Below, piece after piece: positions 5,908-13,387 of a DNA stretch of 23,839 bases. This DNA is from a virus. The stretch is from IMG/VR virus record IMGVR_UViG_3300035487_000071, positions 1-23,839 of that record; one strand, 5' to 3'. The notes under the pieces were generated by a model. That model worked only from the letters and a program-made list of their open reading frames with translations, did not search any database and was not told where the DNA came from. How positions within the stretch are numbered: the first letter of the stretch is position 1; every line of letters starts with the position of its first letter. Both the position numbers and the translations under genes were made by a program.

Positions 5908-8824
5908 CTTTCAAAAGAAACATAGAATGGACTATGTTAAGGAACTATTAAAGAAGTGCAAGTCTGTAGCAGAAGACTTGAATGACTTAACACACCCTAA
6001 AGTTTCTACTAAACCTGTACAGAATATTGTAGGTGACTGGAAGAAAATTGATGTTAAAGCACCTTCTAAAAATGATAGTCCTGAAACTAAAAAAGAATTA
6101 GATATGATGTCTGAACTATTTACACAAAGAAATAGTGCAGTAAAAGAAAGTATAAAGAACCACGATACAGATACATTTTATGGTATTGAAAAATACTTAA
6201 CTGCTAATAATTTAGAATATGATACAAAAGATATATCTGAATTAAAGAAAGCAGGTAGTGGTGTAGTTAGACATTACAAAAACTTATATCAAAGACCAAG
6301 ACCATATGAACTTGCAAAAGAAATGAATATGGATTTTGATAGTATGGAATTAATTTCTGATAGTATGAAGACACCAGCATATCCTGCTGGTCATAGTCTA
6401 CAAAGTAGATTGATTGCAGAATACTATGGTAAATTATATCCTAAACATAAAGATAATCTAATAGAACTTGCTGACGAATGTGGTTATGGTAGAGTAGTTG
6501 CCGGTTGGCACTATCCGTCTGACCATACAACTTCTGTAAAGATTGCAGATGAGTTAATCAATATGGTAGATATTCAGGAAAGTATTATTGACATTCCTAG
6601 AAAAACATATGCACCTGCTGTATTTGATAACGCAGATACAAATAATCCTAAGATGAAAGCAAGTGTAGTAAAACAAATACAAGACCAAATTAAAGTATTT
6701 GAAAAAGAATTTCCAGTTATCAAGTATGGTTTGATTGGTTCTATTCTAACACATAGATATAGAAATGACGCAGACCTAGACATCAATGTATTATTTGATG
6801 TACCTGAAAGTGAAAGAGTTGCAGAAAGAGAAAGACTATCTTTAGAATTTCTTTCATCAAAGAATCCAAATAACATACAAGGTAAACTAATACCTGGTAC
6901 AAAGCATCCTATTAACTATTACTTTGTAACCGATGAAGCAACATATAAAGACCAAGAGAAAAAAGCAGACGCAGTATTTTCAATTACAAGAAATGTATTT
7001 GTTAAAAGACCTGAAGATTTTGCTTTTGATATTGATGTTTATATTGCTGACTTCAATAAGAAGGTACAAGAAATAGATGTAGTCAAAGGTGAATTAAAAA
7101 GAGACATTGTTGACTATGACGAATTAAAAGAATTAAGTCCTAACGACATAGAAAACTTACAAGCAAGAGTAGAAAGTAAGTTAGAAGAAATAGAAAATGA
7201 TATAGAGGACATAATAAAGATTGGTGACGGTGTTGACGCAGAAAGAAGAAGTGCGTTTGATACAGATATGTCGCCAGACGAAATCAGAAAGTATAGTATT
7301 AAAAACAGATTACCTAAGAATGTAATCTATAAGATGTTAGAGAAATATCATTACATTACTTTCTTTAAGAAGTGCAAGAAGATTTTAGATGACGGTATAG
7401 TTACCGATAAAGAAATTGATAGTCTAAAAACTGAAGCAGTAGGCACACCTAAAAAACATATCGCATTTACATTTGGTAGATTTAATCCACCAACGATAGG
7501 CCATGAAAAGTTAATTAACAAAGTGGCTGCTGTAGGTGCAAATGATTATCTCATTGTGCCAAGTGGTTCGCAAGACCCAAAGAAAAATCCATTGAAAGTT
7601 GCTGATAAGATTAGCATTATGAAATCAATGTTCCCTAGACACTCAAGCAAGATAAAACAAATTGCAGGTGCAAGAACAGCTATTGAAGTCATCAATAAAT
7701 TAAATGGAAAAGCAAATCAAATAACAATGGTAGTTGGTTCAGATAGAGTAAGAGAATTTGAAACACTACTAAACAAGTACAACGGAGTACAAGCAAGAGG
7801 AACTAATTACGAGTTTGATAAAATCAATATCGTATCTGCTGGCGAAAGAGACCCAGACGCTGAAGGCGCTATGGGAATGTCAGCAAGTAAAATGAGAGCT
7901 GCGGCTCAATCTAATGACCTTAAATCTTTTAAACAAGGTCTACCTACATCTTTTAGAGACAAAGATAAACTATTTGGATTAATTAGAAAAGGAATGAACT
8001 TGGCTGCAGGTTATACTGGACCAGGTATCGGAACATATCAACCTATCGCTAGTGTTGAAAGCTTTACTAAATGGCATTTAAGAGACTTGTATATCCGTGA
8101 ACAACTATTTAACATAAACGATAGTGTTGAAGACCAAGAACAAGAGATTACAGGTAAAGTAATTCGTAGAAGTACAAACTATGTTGTATTAGAAGACAAT
8201 AATTCTAATTTACATAAGTGTTGGATATGGAATTGTATTCCACATGGCACAATAATAGATGAAACTAAATTACACGAAATTAACTTAAATGTAGACTATG
8301 GTTTTGAGGCAGTATCAGAAACGGAAGTCAAAATGAATGAAGAATATGGTAAGAAATTACCACAAGATAAGGATGTGAAAAGTAAAGACGGTTCACAACC
8401 TAAGAAGTATTACAAAGATGTAAAGAAAAATGATAAAGAGAAGAGAGCAAAACACTTTTCAAAACAAAAATATAAGAAGTCGGATAACGACAAAGACTAC
8501 AAAGTTGCACCAGGAGATAAAGACGCAAAGACTACTACTAGTGTACATACGAAGAAGTATCAACAGATGTATGGTAAAGAATCCTATGAAGTAGGTAAAG
8601 AATATGCAGACCATACTAAAAGAATGACCCCTGGACAGAGTGCAGAAACTAGTCCAGAGACAATAAACCAAGAAGATATACAGAAATGGGCTTCTTCAAG
8701 TGAGACTATTGATAAATATAAGAAGAGATACGGAGAAGAGTATCAAGTAGAATTGAATGACGCTGTGAAAAAAATGGAGGAGAGATTGAAGATACAATCT
8801 TTTAAAGAATATGTTAAGGTTTAG
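5897..8824 (+). CDS. PAP2 phosphatase / nucleotidyltransferase / NMNAT-like fusion
   Basis: This encodes 975 residues with at least three enzyme-like domains. (1) A PAP2 acid-phosphatase domain (about 80-225) with the full signature: K128-x6-R135-P136, PAGHS (163-167) and R199-x5-H205-x3-D209. (2) A polymerase-beta-type nucleotidyltransferase core (about 250-400): GS (281-282), D293-x-D295 and a later DID (378-380). (3) An HxGH-type nucleotidyltransferase resembling NMN adenylyltransferase (about 518-700): GRFNPPTIGH (527-536), VVGSDR (612-617) and MSASKMR (661-667). A small beta-rich segment (752-785) and a Lys-rich disordered tail follow. The start at 5897 is supported by coupling to the preceding gene; Met11 (5927) is an alternative. 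Substrates are unknown. Confidence 0.85.
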   Translation: MPDNFQKKHRMDYVKELLKKCKSVAEDLNDLTHPKVSTKPVQNIVGDWKKIDVKAPSKNDSPETKKELDMMSELFTQRNSAVKESIKNHDTDTFYGIEKYLTANNLEYDTKDISELKKAGSGVVRHYKNLYQRPRPYELAKEMNMDFDSMELISDSMKTPAYPAGHSLQSRLIAEYYGKLYPKHKDNLIELADECGYGRVVAGWHYPSDHTTSVKIADELINMVDIQESIIDIPRKTYAPAVFDNADTNNPKMKASVVKQIQDQIKVFEKEFPVIKYGLIGSILTHRYRNDADLDINVLFDVPESERVAERERLSLEFLSSKNPNNIQGKLIPGTKHPINYYFVTDEATYKDQEKKADAVFSITRNVFVKRPEDFAFDIDVYIADFNKKVQEIDVVKGELKRDIVDYDELKELSPNDIENLQARVESKLEEIENDIEDIIKIGDGVDAERRSAFDTDMSPDEIRKYSIKNRLPKNVIYKMLEKYHYITFFKKCKKILDDGIVTDKEIDSLKTEAVGTPKKHIAFTFGRFNPPTIGHEKLINKVAAVGANDYLIVPSGSQDPKKNPLKVADKISIMKSMFPRHSSKIKQIAGARTAIEVINKLNGKANQITMVVGSDRVREFETLLNKYNGVQARGTNYEFDKINIVSAGERDPDAEGAMGMSASKMRAAAQSNDLKSFKQGLPTSFRDKDKLFGLIRKGMNLAAGYTGPGIGTYQPIASVESFTKWHLRDLYIREQLFNINDSVEDQEQEITGKVIRRSTNYVVLEDNNSNLHKCWIWNCIPHGTIIDETKLHEINLNVDYGFEAVSETEVKMNEEYGKKLPQDKDVKSKDGSQPKKYYKDVKKNDKEKRAKHFSKQKYKKSDNDKDYKVAPGDKDAKTTTSVHTKKYQQMYGKESYEVGKEYADHTKRMTPGQSAETSPETINQEDIQKWASSSETIDKYKKRYGEEYQVELNDAVKKMEERLKIQSFKEYVKV

Positions 8825-9350
8825 TGATTATGCAGATAAGATAACGGTATCGTTAAACTATCACATTGAGAATAAGATACCTTTAGCAGAGAACATATAT
8901 AGAGTACATAGCGAAGAGTTTTATGCCTTGTTTAGAGAAGCAAGACATATGTTTAATGAAGGTCTATTACAATGCGAAAGTGAATGGGATAGAACTTTAT
9001 TAGAAACAGACATTGGAGAATTTGCTAAATATGAAGGTATGAAAGTACCTTTAGATTGTCCGATACAAGAAGAAGACGAAAAGAATCCGCCTTTAAATAA
9101 ACCAAAAAAAGGTGGACCTAAAAAGTTTTATGTTTTTGTAAAAGATGGCGACAAGATTAAGAAGGTTACTTGGGGAGACACTACTGGTTTAAGAGTTAAG
9201 TTAAATGACAAAGAAGCCAGAAAAAACTTTGCTGCTCGGCACAATTGTGCTAGCAAAACAGATAAAACTACACCTGGATATTGGGCGTGTAATTTACCTA
9301 GATATGCAAAGTCATTAGGACTTACAGGTGGCGGTAACTTTTACTGGTAG
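8811..9350 (+). CDS. Conserved phage protein with DUF5872-like C-terminal module
   Basis: This encodes 179 residues. The N-terminal half (IPLAENIYRVHSEEFYALF...ETDIGEFAKYEG) and the C-terminal module (105-171, KKFYVFVKDGDKIKKVTWGD, then ARHNC and GYWACNLPRYAKSLGL) resemble blocks repeated across marine T4-like phage proteins. The second is close to what I know as DUF5872. Two Cys (146, 160) flank a basic, aromatic patch that could bind metal or nucleic acid, but no activity is known. The gene overlaps the preceding stop by 14 bases. Confidence 0.75.
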   Translation: MLRFSDYADKITVSLNYHIENKIPLAENIYRVHSEEFYALFREARHMFNEGLLQCESEWDRTLLETDIGEFAKYEGMKVPLDCPIQEEDEKNPPLNKPKKGGPKKFYVFVKDGDKIKKVTWGDTTGLRVKLNDKEARKNFAARHNCASKTDKTTPGYWACNLPRYAKSLGLTGGGNFYW

Positions 9351-9358
9351 GAGTAGTC

Positions 9359-9661
9359 ATGTATAAATGGTTGCAAAACGAGTATGATGTCTTCTATGAT
9401 GAGAGACCGGATGAAACAAAAACGGATTCTTTCTTTCAAAGAAGTTTTGGACAAGACGCCAAAGAAGATAGTTTAGTTTGGCACAAAGACAGAAGAGATA
9501 GAACGATAAGAATTATTGCTGGAGTTAATTGGAAATTACAAATGGATAATAAACTCCCAGAGATTATGAAAATAGGAGATGTTTTTGAAATACCGAAGGA
9601 AACATTTCATAGAGTACACAAAGGTGATGGTAGACTAATAATAGAAATAAAGGAATTTTAG
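9359..9661 (+). CDS. Small cupin-like protein
   Basis: This encodes 100 residues and looks like a single small beta barrel of the RmlC/cupin type. LVWHKDRRDRTIRII (about 38-52) resembles the first cupin motif, and GDVFEIPKETFHRVHKGDG the second, with a conserved-looking HR pair. Cupins of this size often bind a metal and a small ligand, but the two His here are fewer than the usual three, so catalysis is not assured. RBS GGAG lies 8 bases ahead of the ATG. It is in the same operon as the enzyme-like genes before it. Confidence 0.65.
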   Translation: MYKWLQNEYDVFYDERPDETKTDSFFQRSFGQDAKEDSLVWHKDRRDRTIRIIAGVNWKLQMDNKLPEIMKIGDVFEIPKETFHRVHKGDGRLIIEIKEF

Positions 9662-9675
9662 GAGAGAAATATAAG

Positions 9676-11610
9676 ATGACTAGATATACACAAACAATGA
9701 GAGAAGCACTGGAAGAGGTGTGGGCAAACGATATTCAGATTGACGAAGGCAAGATGAAAACTATCGCTACTCTTTTTGACCAAGGTAAATCAGCTGAAAC
9801 AATAGCAAAACAAATGGGTTTGCCTGTTGCAACCGTTAAAACTATTCTTGGTGAAGAAGACATCACAGAAGAACAACTGGTTGAATTTACAGACCAACAA
9901 ATTAAAAGACTGAAAGCACAATATGCTGACCTTGCAGGTAAAAGAATATCTATCGCAAGAGCAAATCAGTTAAGAAATATTTTTGATAAAATTGCAGACG
10001 CTCAACTTCCTAAACTCTTCAAAGCAGACATTCCTTTTATTTCAGCAATGGCAGTTAGTCGTATGATATCTAAAGGTATCAAAGTACCACAAGGTGTAAA
10101 ACTTTCAGCATTTGAAAACAAGTCTTGGGACGAAGTTATTTTAGAATATACTGAATATGTAGAGTATATGGCAAAGAACGGCGGCGAGGCTGGTAAAATT
10201 GCAAATATGTTTAAAGGTAAAACAGGTGGTGGAGAAATTCACAAATCTGGTTCAGAAGTTAGAATTGATAGTGCAAAAGATGTAGAAGCAATCCATAAAA
10301 AAGTAATGGATAACTTCCCAGACACTAGAATACTAACTAAAGAAGAAGACGATTTACCAGGCAATCTTGGATTACAAGAAGGCACAGGAACTATTAAAGG
10401 TTTCACAAACGAAAAAGAGAAATCAAATATGGTTTCACTTGCAAAACAACACGGTCTAAAAGTATCAGATGTACCTGGTGGTATTGAACTAAAAGGTAAC
10501 ATGAGAAAGATACTAGATATGCAATTAGCAACTAGGTCTCACTTAAAGACTGAAAGTATTGAAGAAGCAGTACTTGCCGGAAGAGATTACAAATACTCTG
10601 GTAAAGGTGCTGTTGAAATCAGTAAAGCAAATTTCGCAAAAATTAATAAAGACTATAAGAAGACTACACCTGGACAAGAAATGATGGTAGTACTAGACCC
10701 GAAAACACACGGTACGGTATTAGCACCAGTTAAGTTTACAGAAGAAACAGAAAATGGTGAAGTTGAATCTGGTAAGATTAAGTTTAAAGACTTGAAGAAA
10801 GAGAAGAAAGATGAACCTAAAGTTGATGTAGACGCTCTTAAAGACCAGATACATATGTTAAAAACAAAATTAGAAAACGAAAAGAATAAAGCAATCAAAC
10901 CAGAACCAAATCCTGATACAGGAGAAGTTCCATTACAAGTTGGATTAGCACAAAAGATATTAAGAGACAAACAAAAGAAAGAAGTAAAAGAAGAAACATT
11001 AGTAGAATTTACTTCACAACAAATCAAAATGGCATACGGTATTGCAAACGATAAGAGATACAAAGGTGGCAATATGACAGGTGCTGTTAAAGCAATTGAG
11101 AAACTTGCAAAAGGATTATCAGACCATCCAGATGTTCAAAAAGTACTACAAAGAACTAACGAAGGTTTTGCTTCAGACGCTCAGAGAAAGGCTGCTTTCG
11201 CAAATGGTTATAAAGAACCTAAGAACAAAAATGAAGAAGACGCTTATGATAAAGATGATGAGAAACCTAAGACTAAACCTAAGAAGAAATTTAAAGAAAC
11301 TTATGGTAAGAAGTTTGAGACTAACACATCGGTTGAGAAAAAAGTAAAAACAGAAAACAAAAATCATCCTGCAAAAGAAATGTATGAAGCGATTGAAGGA
11401 TTAAAAAACAAATCAGAAAAATCTGGAATGCCATATGGTATCTTAAAGAAAGTATTTGATAGAGGAATGGCTGCTTGGAAAGGTGGACACAGACCTGGAG
11501 CTAGTCAACACCAATGGGCGTTTGCTAGAGTAAATTCATTTATAACAAAATCCTCAGGAACATGGGGCGGTGCAGATAAAGATTTAGCTGCAAAAGTAAA
11601 AGGAAACTAA
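9676..11610 (+). CDS. Multi-module phage protein, candidate processed virion protein
   Basis: This encodes 644 residues built of phage-specific modules. An HTH-like stretch (27-60, AETIAKQMGLPVATVKTIL) is followed by LVEFTDQQIK (68-77) and a helical module (85-135). An extended middle, a SIEEAVLAGRDYKYSGKG block (294-311), and a Lys/Glu coiled segment come next. A second LVEFTSQQIK (442-451) leads into a helical repeat. It ends with a DUF5824-like module (566-625, GMPYGILKKVFDRGMAAWK...HRPGASQ). The N-terminus MTRYTQTMRE|A resembles the capsid-targeting layout, and IDE|G (22-25) and IEE|A (295-298) also match the T4 prohead protease consensus. No enzymatic motif is seen. It may be a structural or injected protein. 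Confidence 0.72.
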   Translation: MTRYTQTMREALEEVWANDIQIDEGKMKTIATLFDQGKSAETIAKQMGLPVATVKTILGEEDITEEQLVEFTDQQIKRLKAQYADLAGKRISIARANQLRNIFDKIADAQLPKLFKADIPFISAMAVSRMISKGIKVPQGVKLSAFENKSWDEVILEYTEYVEYMAKNGGEAGKIANMFKGKTGGGEIHKSGSEVRIDSAKDVEAIHKKVMDNFPDTRILTKEEDDLPGNLGLQEGTGTIKGFTNEKEKSNMVSLAKQHGLKVSDVPGGIELKGNMRKILDMQLATRSHLKTESIEEAVLAGRDYKYSGKGAVEISKANFAKINKDYKKTTPGQEMMVVLDPKTHGTVLAPVKFTEETENGEVESGKIKFKDLKKEKKDEPKVDVDALKDQIHMLKTKLENEKNKAIKPEPNPDTGEVPLQVGLAQKILRDKQKKEVKEETLVEFTSQQIKMAYGIANDKRYKGGNMTGAVKAIEKLAKGLSDHPDVQKVLQRTNEGFASDAQRKAAFANGYKEPKNKNEEDAYDKDDEKPKTKPKKKFKETYGKKFETNTSVEKKVKTENKNHPAKEMYEAIEGLKNKSEKSGMPYGILKKVFDRGMAAWKGGHRPGASQHQWAFARVNSFITKSSGTWGGADKDLAAKVKGN

Positions 11611-11611
11611 T

Positions 11612-11929
11612 ATGTCATATTTAAAAAGTAAACCTGGTTCAGTTGAAGAAGCAATCACAGCTGCAGTAATGCAGGAGAAGTTGTCACCTAAACAACAAAA
11701 ACTAGACAAGAATAATAATGGTAAAATTGATGGTTCTGACCTTGCAAAATTAAGAGCAAAGAAAGAAGATAGTCATACAGATGATAATGCTAAGAGTGTT
11801 TTACCTAAATCACAAGACCCTAAAGACCCAATGAACATCAAAACTAAAGAACCTGAAAAGAAAACTACTATGAATGCTAGTAAATCAGACAAAATTGATG
11901 TTAATCCTAAGATAGATTACGCAAATTAA
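11612..11929 (+). CDS. Small protein with EF-hand/dockerin-like calcium loop
   Basis: This encodes 105 residues. Residues 32-43, DKNNNGKIDGSD, give Asp, Asn, Asn, Lys, Asp and Asp at loop positions 1, 3, 5, 7, 9 and 12, with Gly at 6 and Ile at 8, which is the EF-hand/dockerin calcium-loop layout. A short helix (LAKLRAK) follows. The rest is hydrophilic and Lys/Asp/Pro rich and probably disordered. SVEEAITAAV (10-19) echoes SIEEAVLAG of the preceding protein. The start lies right behind the upstream stop. It ends at the AAATTAATTCA block opening promoter cassette B. Confidence 0.7.
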   Translation: MSYLKSKPGSVEEAITAAVMQEKLSPKQQKLDKNNNGKIDGSDLAKLRAKKEDSHTDDNAKSVLPKSQDPKDPMNIKTKEPEKKTTMNASKSDKIDVNPKIDYAN

Positions 11930-11953
11930 TTCATCTTTTTGCTCATTTTATGC

Positions 11954-11982
11954 TTGACAAGGCCATAATAATGTGTTATTAT
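11954..11982 (+). promoter_or_regulatory. Host sigma70-like extended -10 promoter (cassette copy B)
   Basis: TTGACA (11954-11959), 17-base spacer, TATTAT (11977-11982) preceded by TGT. A perfect dyad, ATAATAA (11965-11971) and TTATTAT (11976-11982), has a TGTG loop and covers the -10, so a repressor could bind here. It sits between late-type genes and should give the HAD gene at 12013 its own early or host-dependent expression. Confidence 0.75.
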
Positions 11983-12012
11983 AAAGCATAATGAAAAAAG
12001 GATATACACACT

Positions 12013-12609
12013 ATGAAATTTAAAGAACTCCGAGCTGATGTAATACATCAAGTCAAAAAACTATCACTTACAAACGAAGCATTTAGGCAAGACAACAAGA
12101 AGTTGCCTCGTATCTATTGTGATATGGATGGAGTGCTATGTAATTTTGAACAGGCTGCACAAAAAGCAGTTAAAATGCCTCTATCACAATGGGCACAAGA
12201 ACCTAAAAAAGTATTTAAAACAATAAGAGATAAGTGGCAACCGATAATGCAGACTAAAAATTTCTGGTCTACATTACCTTGGAATCCAGGTGGTCAACAA
12301 CTATGGTCTTTCATTAGTAAACATGACCCACACATCTTATCTGCTTATGTCGAACAGACATCGGATCCTAGTTGTATTCCTGGCAAATCAAAATGGGCTA
12401 GAACCAAATTAGGTATGTCCGGCAGTAAAGTAAATTTAGTAAAAAGAAGAGAAAAGCAGAATTTTGCTAAAGTTGGTGGTATGCCAACAATTCTAATTGA
12501 CGACTATATCAAAAACATTAATCAGTTTAGAGCAAGAGGTGGTATAGGTATTCATCACACTAGTGCCGCTAAAACGATTTCTGAATTGAGAAAACTAGGT
12601 TTTAAATAG
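12013..12609 (+). CDS. HAD-family 5'-nucleotidase-like phosphatase
   Basis: This encodes 198 residues. All four HAD motifs are visible: I DMDGVLCNF (Asp37 nucleophile, Asp39 acid/base), II ILSAY (Ser110), III Lys125 in IPGKSKWA, and IV LIDDYIKN (Asp163, Asp164). Its length and the cap between motifs I and II resemble 5'(3')-deoxyribonucleotidases, which remove phosphate from dNMPs. This would recycle nucleotides alongside the kinase and MazG genes upstream. The start is supported by AAAAAAGG upstream. Residues 1-30 are an extra N-terminal helix. It has a private host-like promoter and a late promoter follows it. Confidence 0.85.
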   Translation: MKFKELRADVIHQVKKLSLTNEAFRQDNKKLPRIYCDMDGVLCNFEQAAQKAVKMPLSQWAQEPKKVFKTIRDKWQPIMQTKNFWSTLPWNPGGQQLWSFISKHDPHILSAYVEQTSDPSCIPGKSKWARTKLGMSGSKVNLVKRREKQNFAKVGGMPTILIDDYIKNINQFRARGGIGIHHTSAAKTISELRKLGFK

Positions 12610-12616
12610 TCAATCT

Positions 12617-12624
12617 TATAAATA
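12617..12624 (+). promoter_or_regulatory. T4-type late promoter TATAAATA
   Basis: This exact late octamer is intergenic, 48 bases upstream of the structural gene at 12672. The leader after it contains a 14-base perfect palindrome. Confidence 0.8.
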
Positions 12625-12630
12625 TAAACG

Positions 12631-12658
12631 ATTAATCATTAAGTTAACTTAAATTAAT
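12631..12658. repeat. Palindrome in late mRNA leader
   Basis: The perfect 14-base palindrome TTAAGTTAACTTAA (12639-12652) is flanked on both sides by ATTAAT (12631-12636 and 12653-12658). It forms a long inverted repeat with a 2-base asymmetry, just ahead of the GGAG ribosome site. It could be an mRNA-stabilising hairpin or a protein-binding site. Confidence 0.5.
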
Positions 12659-12671
12659 AAGGAGAGATACT

Positions 12672-13250
12672 ATGAGTTTATGGGGAGCAAGTTCCAGTGA
12701 TGAAAGTAAACCTAAAAATCTTACTACAACTGAAAAAGCAGAAGTTTTTGCTAATCAAAAAGGTTGGGTTGTAAGAGCAGGGTCTACAAGAACTGGTAAC
12801 GGAAACACAGCCGCTACTCCAGAAGTACTAGTCGCATTAGGTGGTCTATCAACAGCATTAGCTGCTGCTACGATTTCATCTACTGAATTTGATATATCAT
12901 CATTTGATGTATCAGCAGGTGGTACTTTATCGGTAACGGTAAACTATAACGAACAAATCACGGTTGCAGGTTCGCCTACAATCGCAGTAACCAATTCACA
13001 AGCAGGCGGTGGTTCAGCTGCGTCATTAACATTGACGAAATCAGCTTCTACTGCTAACACGGTAACATTTACACTAGTTGTAGGTGCTGCTGGTTCAACT
13101 ATATCAGCAGATGATATACTATCTATCGGGGCTCAAAATGTCTTGTTAGCGGGTGGTACTATTACTGATACGGTTGCTACAACTGCTGCTGCTGTCGCAG
13201 TATCAGCTGCTGCTGGTGCCGGTGCAGGAACAATTACTGCTGTTGCGTAA
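12672..13250 (+). CDS. Virion structural-type protein, beta-rich
   Basis: This encodes 192 residues. The start MSLWGASSSDESKPK and NQKGWVVRAGSTRTGNGN are familiar from virion proteins of marine T4-like phages. The second half (from about 75) is Ala/Thr/Val/Gly rich with alternating strands (LSVTVNYNEQITVAGSPTIAV), like an Ig-like or decoration domain. No Cys, membrane segment or signal peptide is seen. It stands alone between a late promoter and a terminator, which fits a strongly expressed late protein. RBS GGAG lies 7 bases ahead. Its exact place in the particle is unknown. Confidence 0.7.
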   Translation: MSLWGASSSDESKPKNLTTTEKAEVFANQKGWVVRAGSTRTGNGNTAATPEVLVALGGLSTALAAATISSTEFDISSFDVSAGGTLSVTVNYNEQITVAGSPTIAVTNSQAGGGSAASLTLTKSASTANTVTFTLVVGAAGSTISADDILSIGAQNVLLAGGTITDTVATTAAAVAVSAAAGAGAGTITAVA

Positions 13251-13280
13251 TAGATAATAACAATAAAATTAAGAATATTA

Positions 13281-13306
13281 GGGGATCCGTTGTGGTCCCC
13301 TTTTTT
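13281..13306 (+). terminator. Rho-independent terminator
   Basis: GGGGATCC and GGTCCCC form a GC-rich stem (five pairs, one bulged T, two more pairs) with a short loop, followed at once by TTTTTT. It lies 31 bases after the stop of the gene at 12672. Confidence 0.8.
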
Positions 13307-13311
13307 ATTTG

Positions 13312-13319
13312 TATAAATA
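13312..13319 (+). promoter_or_regulatory. T4-type late promoter TATAAATA
   Basis: This exact late octamer lies five bases after the terminator T-run and 69 bases before the start at 13388. It restarts late transcription for the next operon. Confidence 0.8.
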
Positions 13320-13329
13320 GTGTTAATGG

Positions 13330-13369
13330 TGCGTATATGATGTACGCAGTAGTTTACCACAACTAGTGG
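13330..13369 (+). promoter_or_regulatory. Two tandem hairpins in 5' UTR
   Basis: TGCGTA (13330-13335) pairs with TACGCA (13343-13348), and CCAC (13357-13360) pairs with GTGG (13366-13369). Both lie between the late promoter and the GGAG ribosome site, which remains free. They may protect the late transcript. Confidence 0.4.
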
Positions 13370-13387
13370 AATTATAGGAGAACTAAA

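Noticed and set aside
8710-8718. GATAAATA-like octamer within the fusion gene
   Set aside because: It is inside coding sequence, has a mismatch in the first base, and gene coupling downstream does not need it.
11081-11347. Plus-strand Lys/Leu-rich frame inside the modular protein
   Set aside because: It is an alternate frame of an AAG/GAA-rich coding region with no ribosome site.
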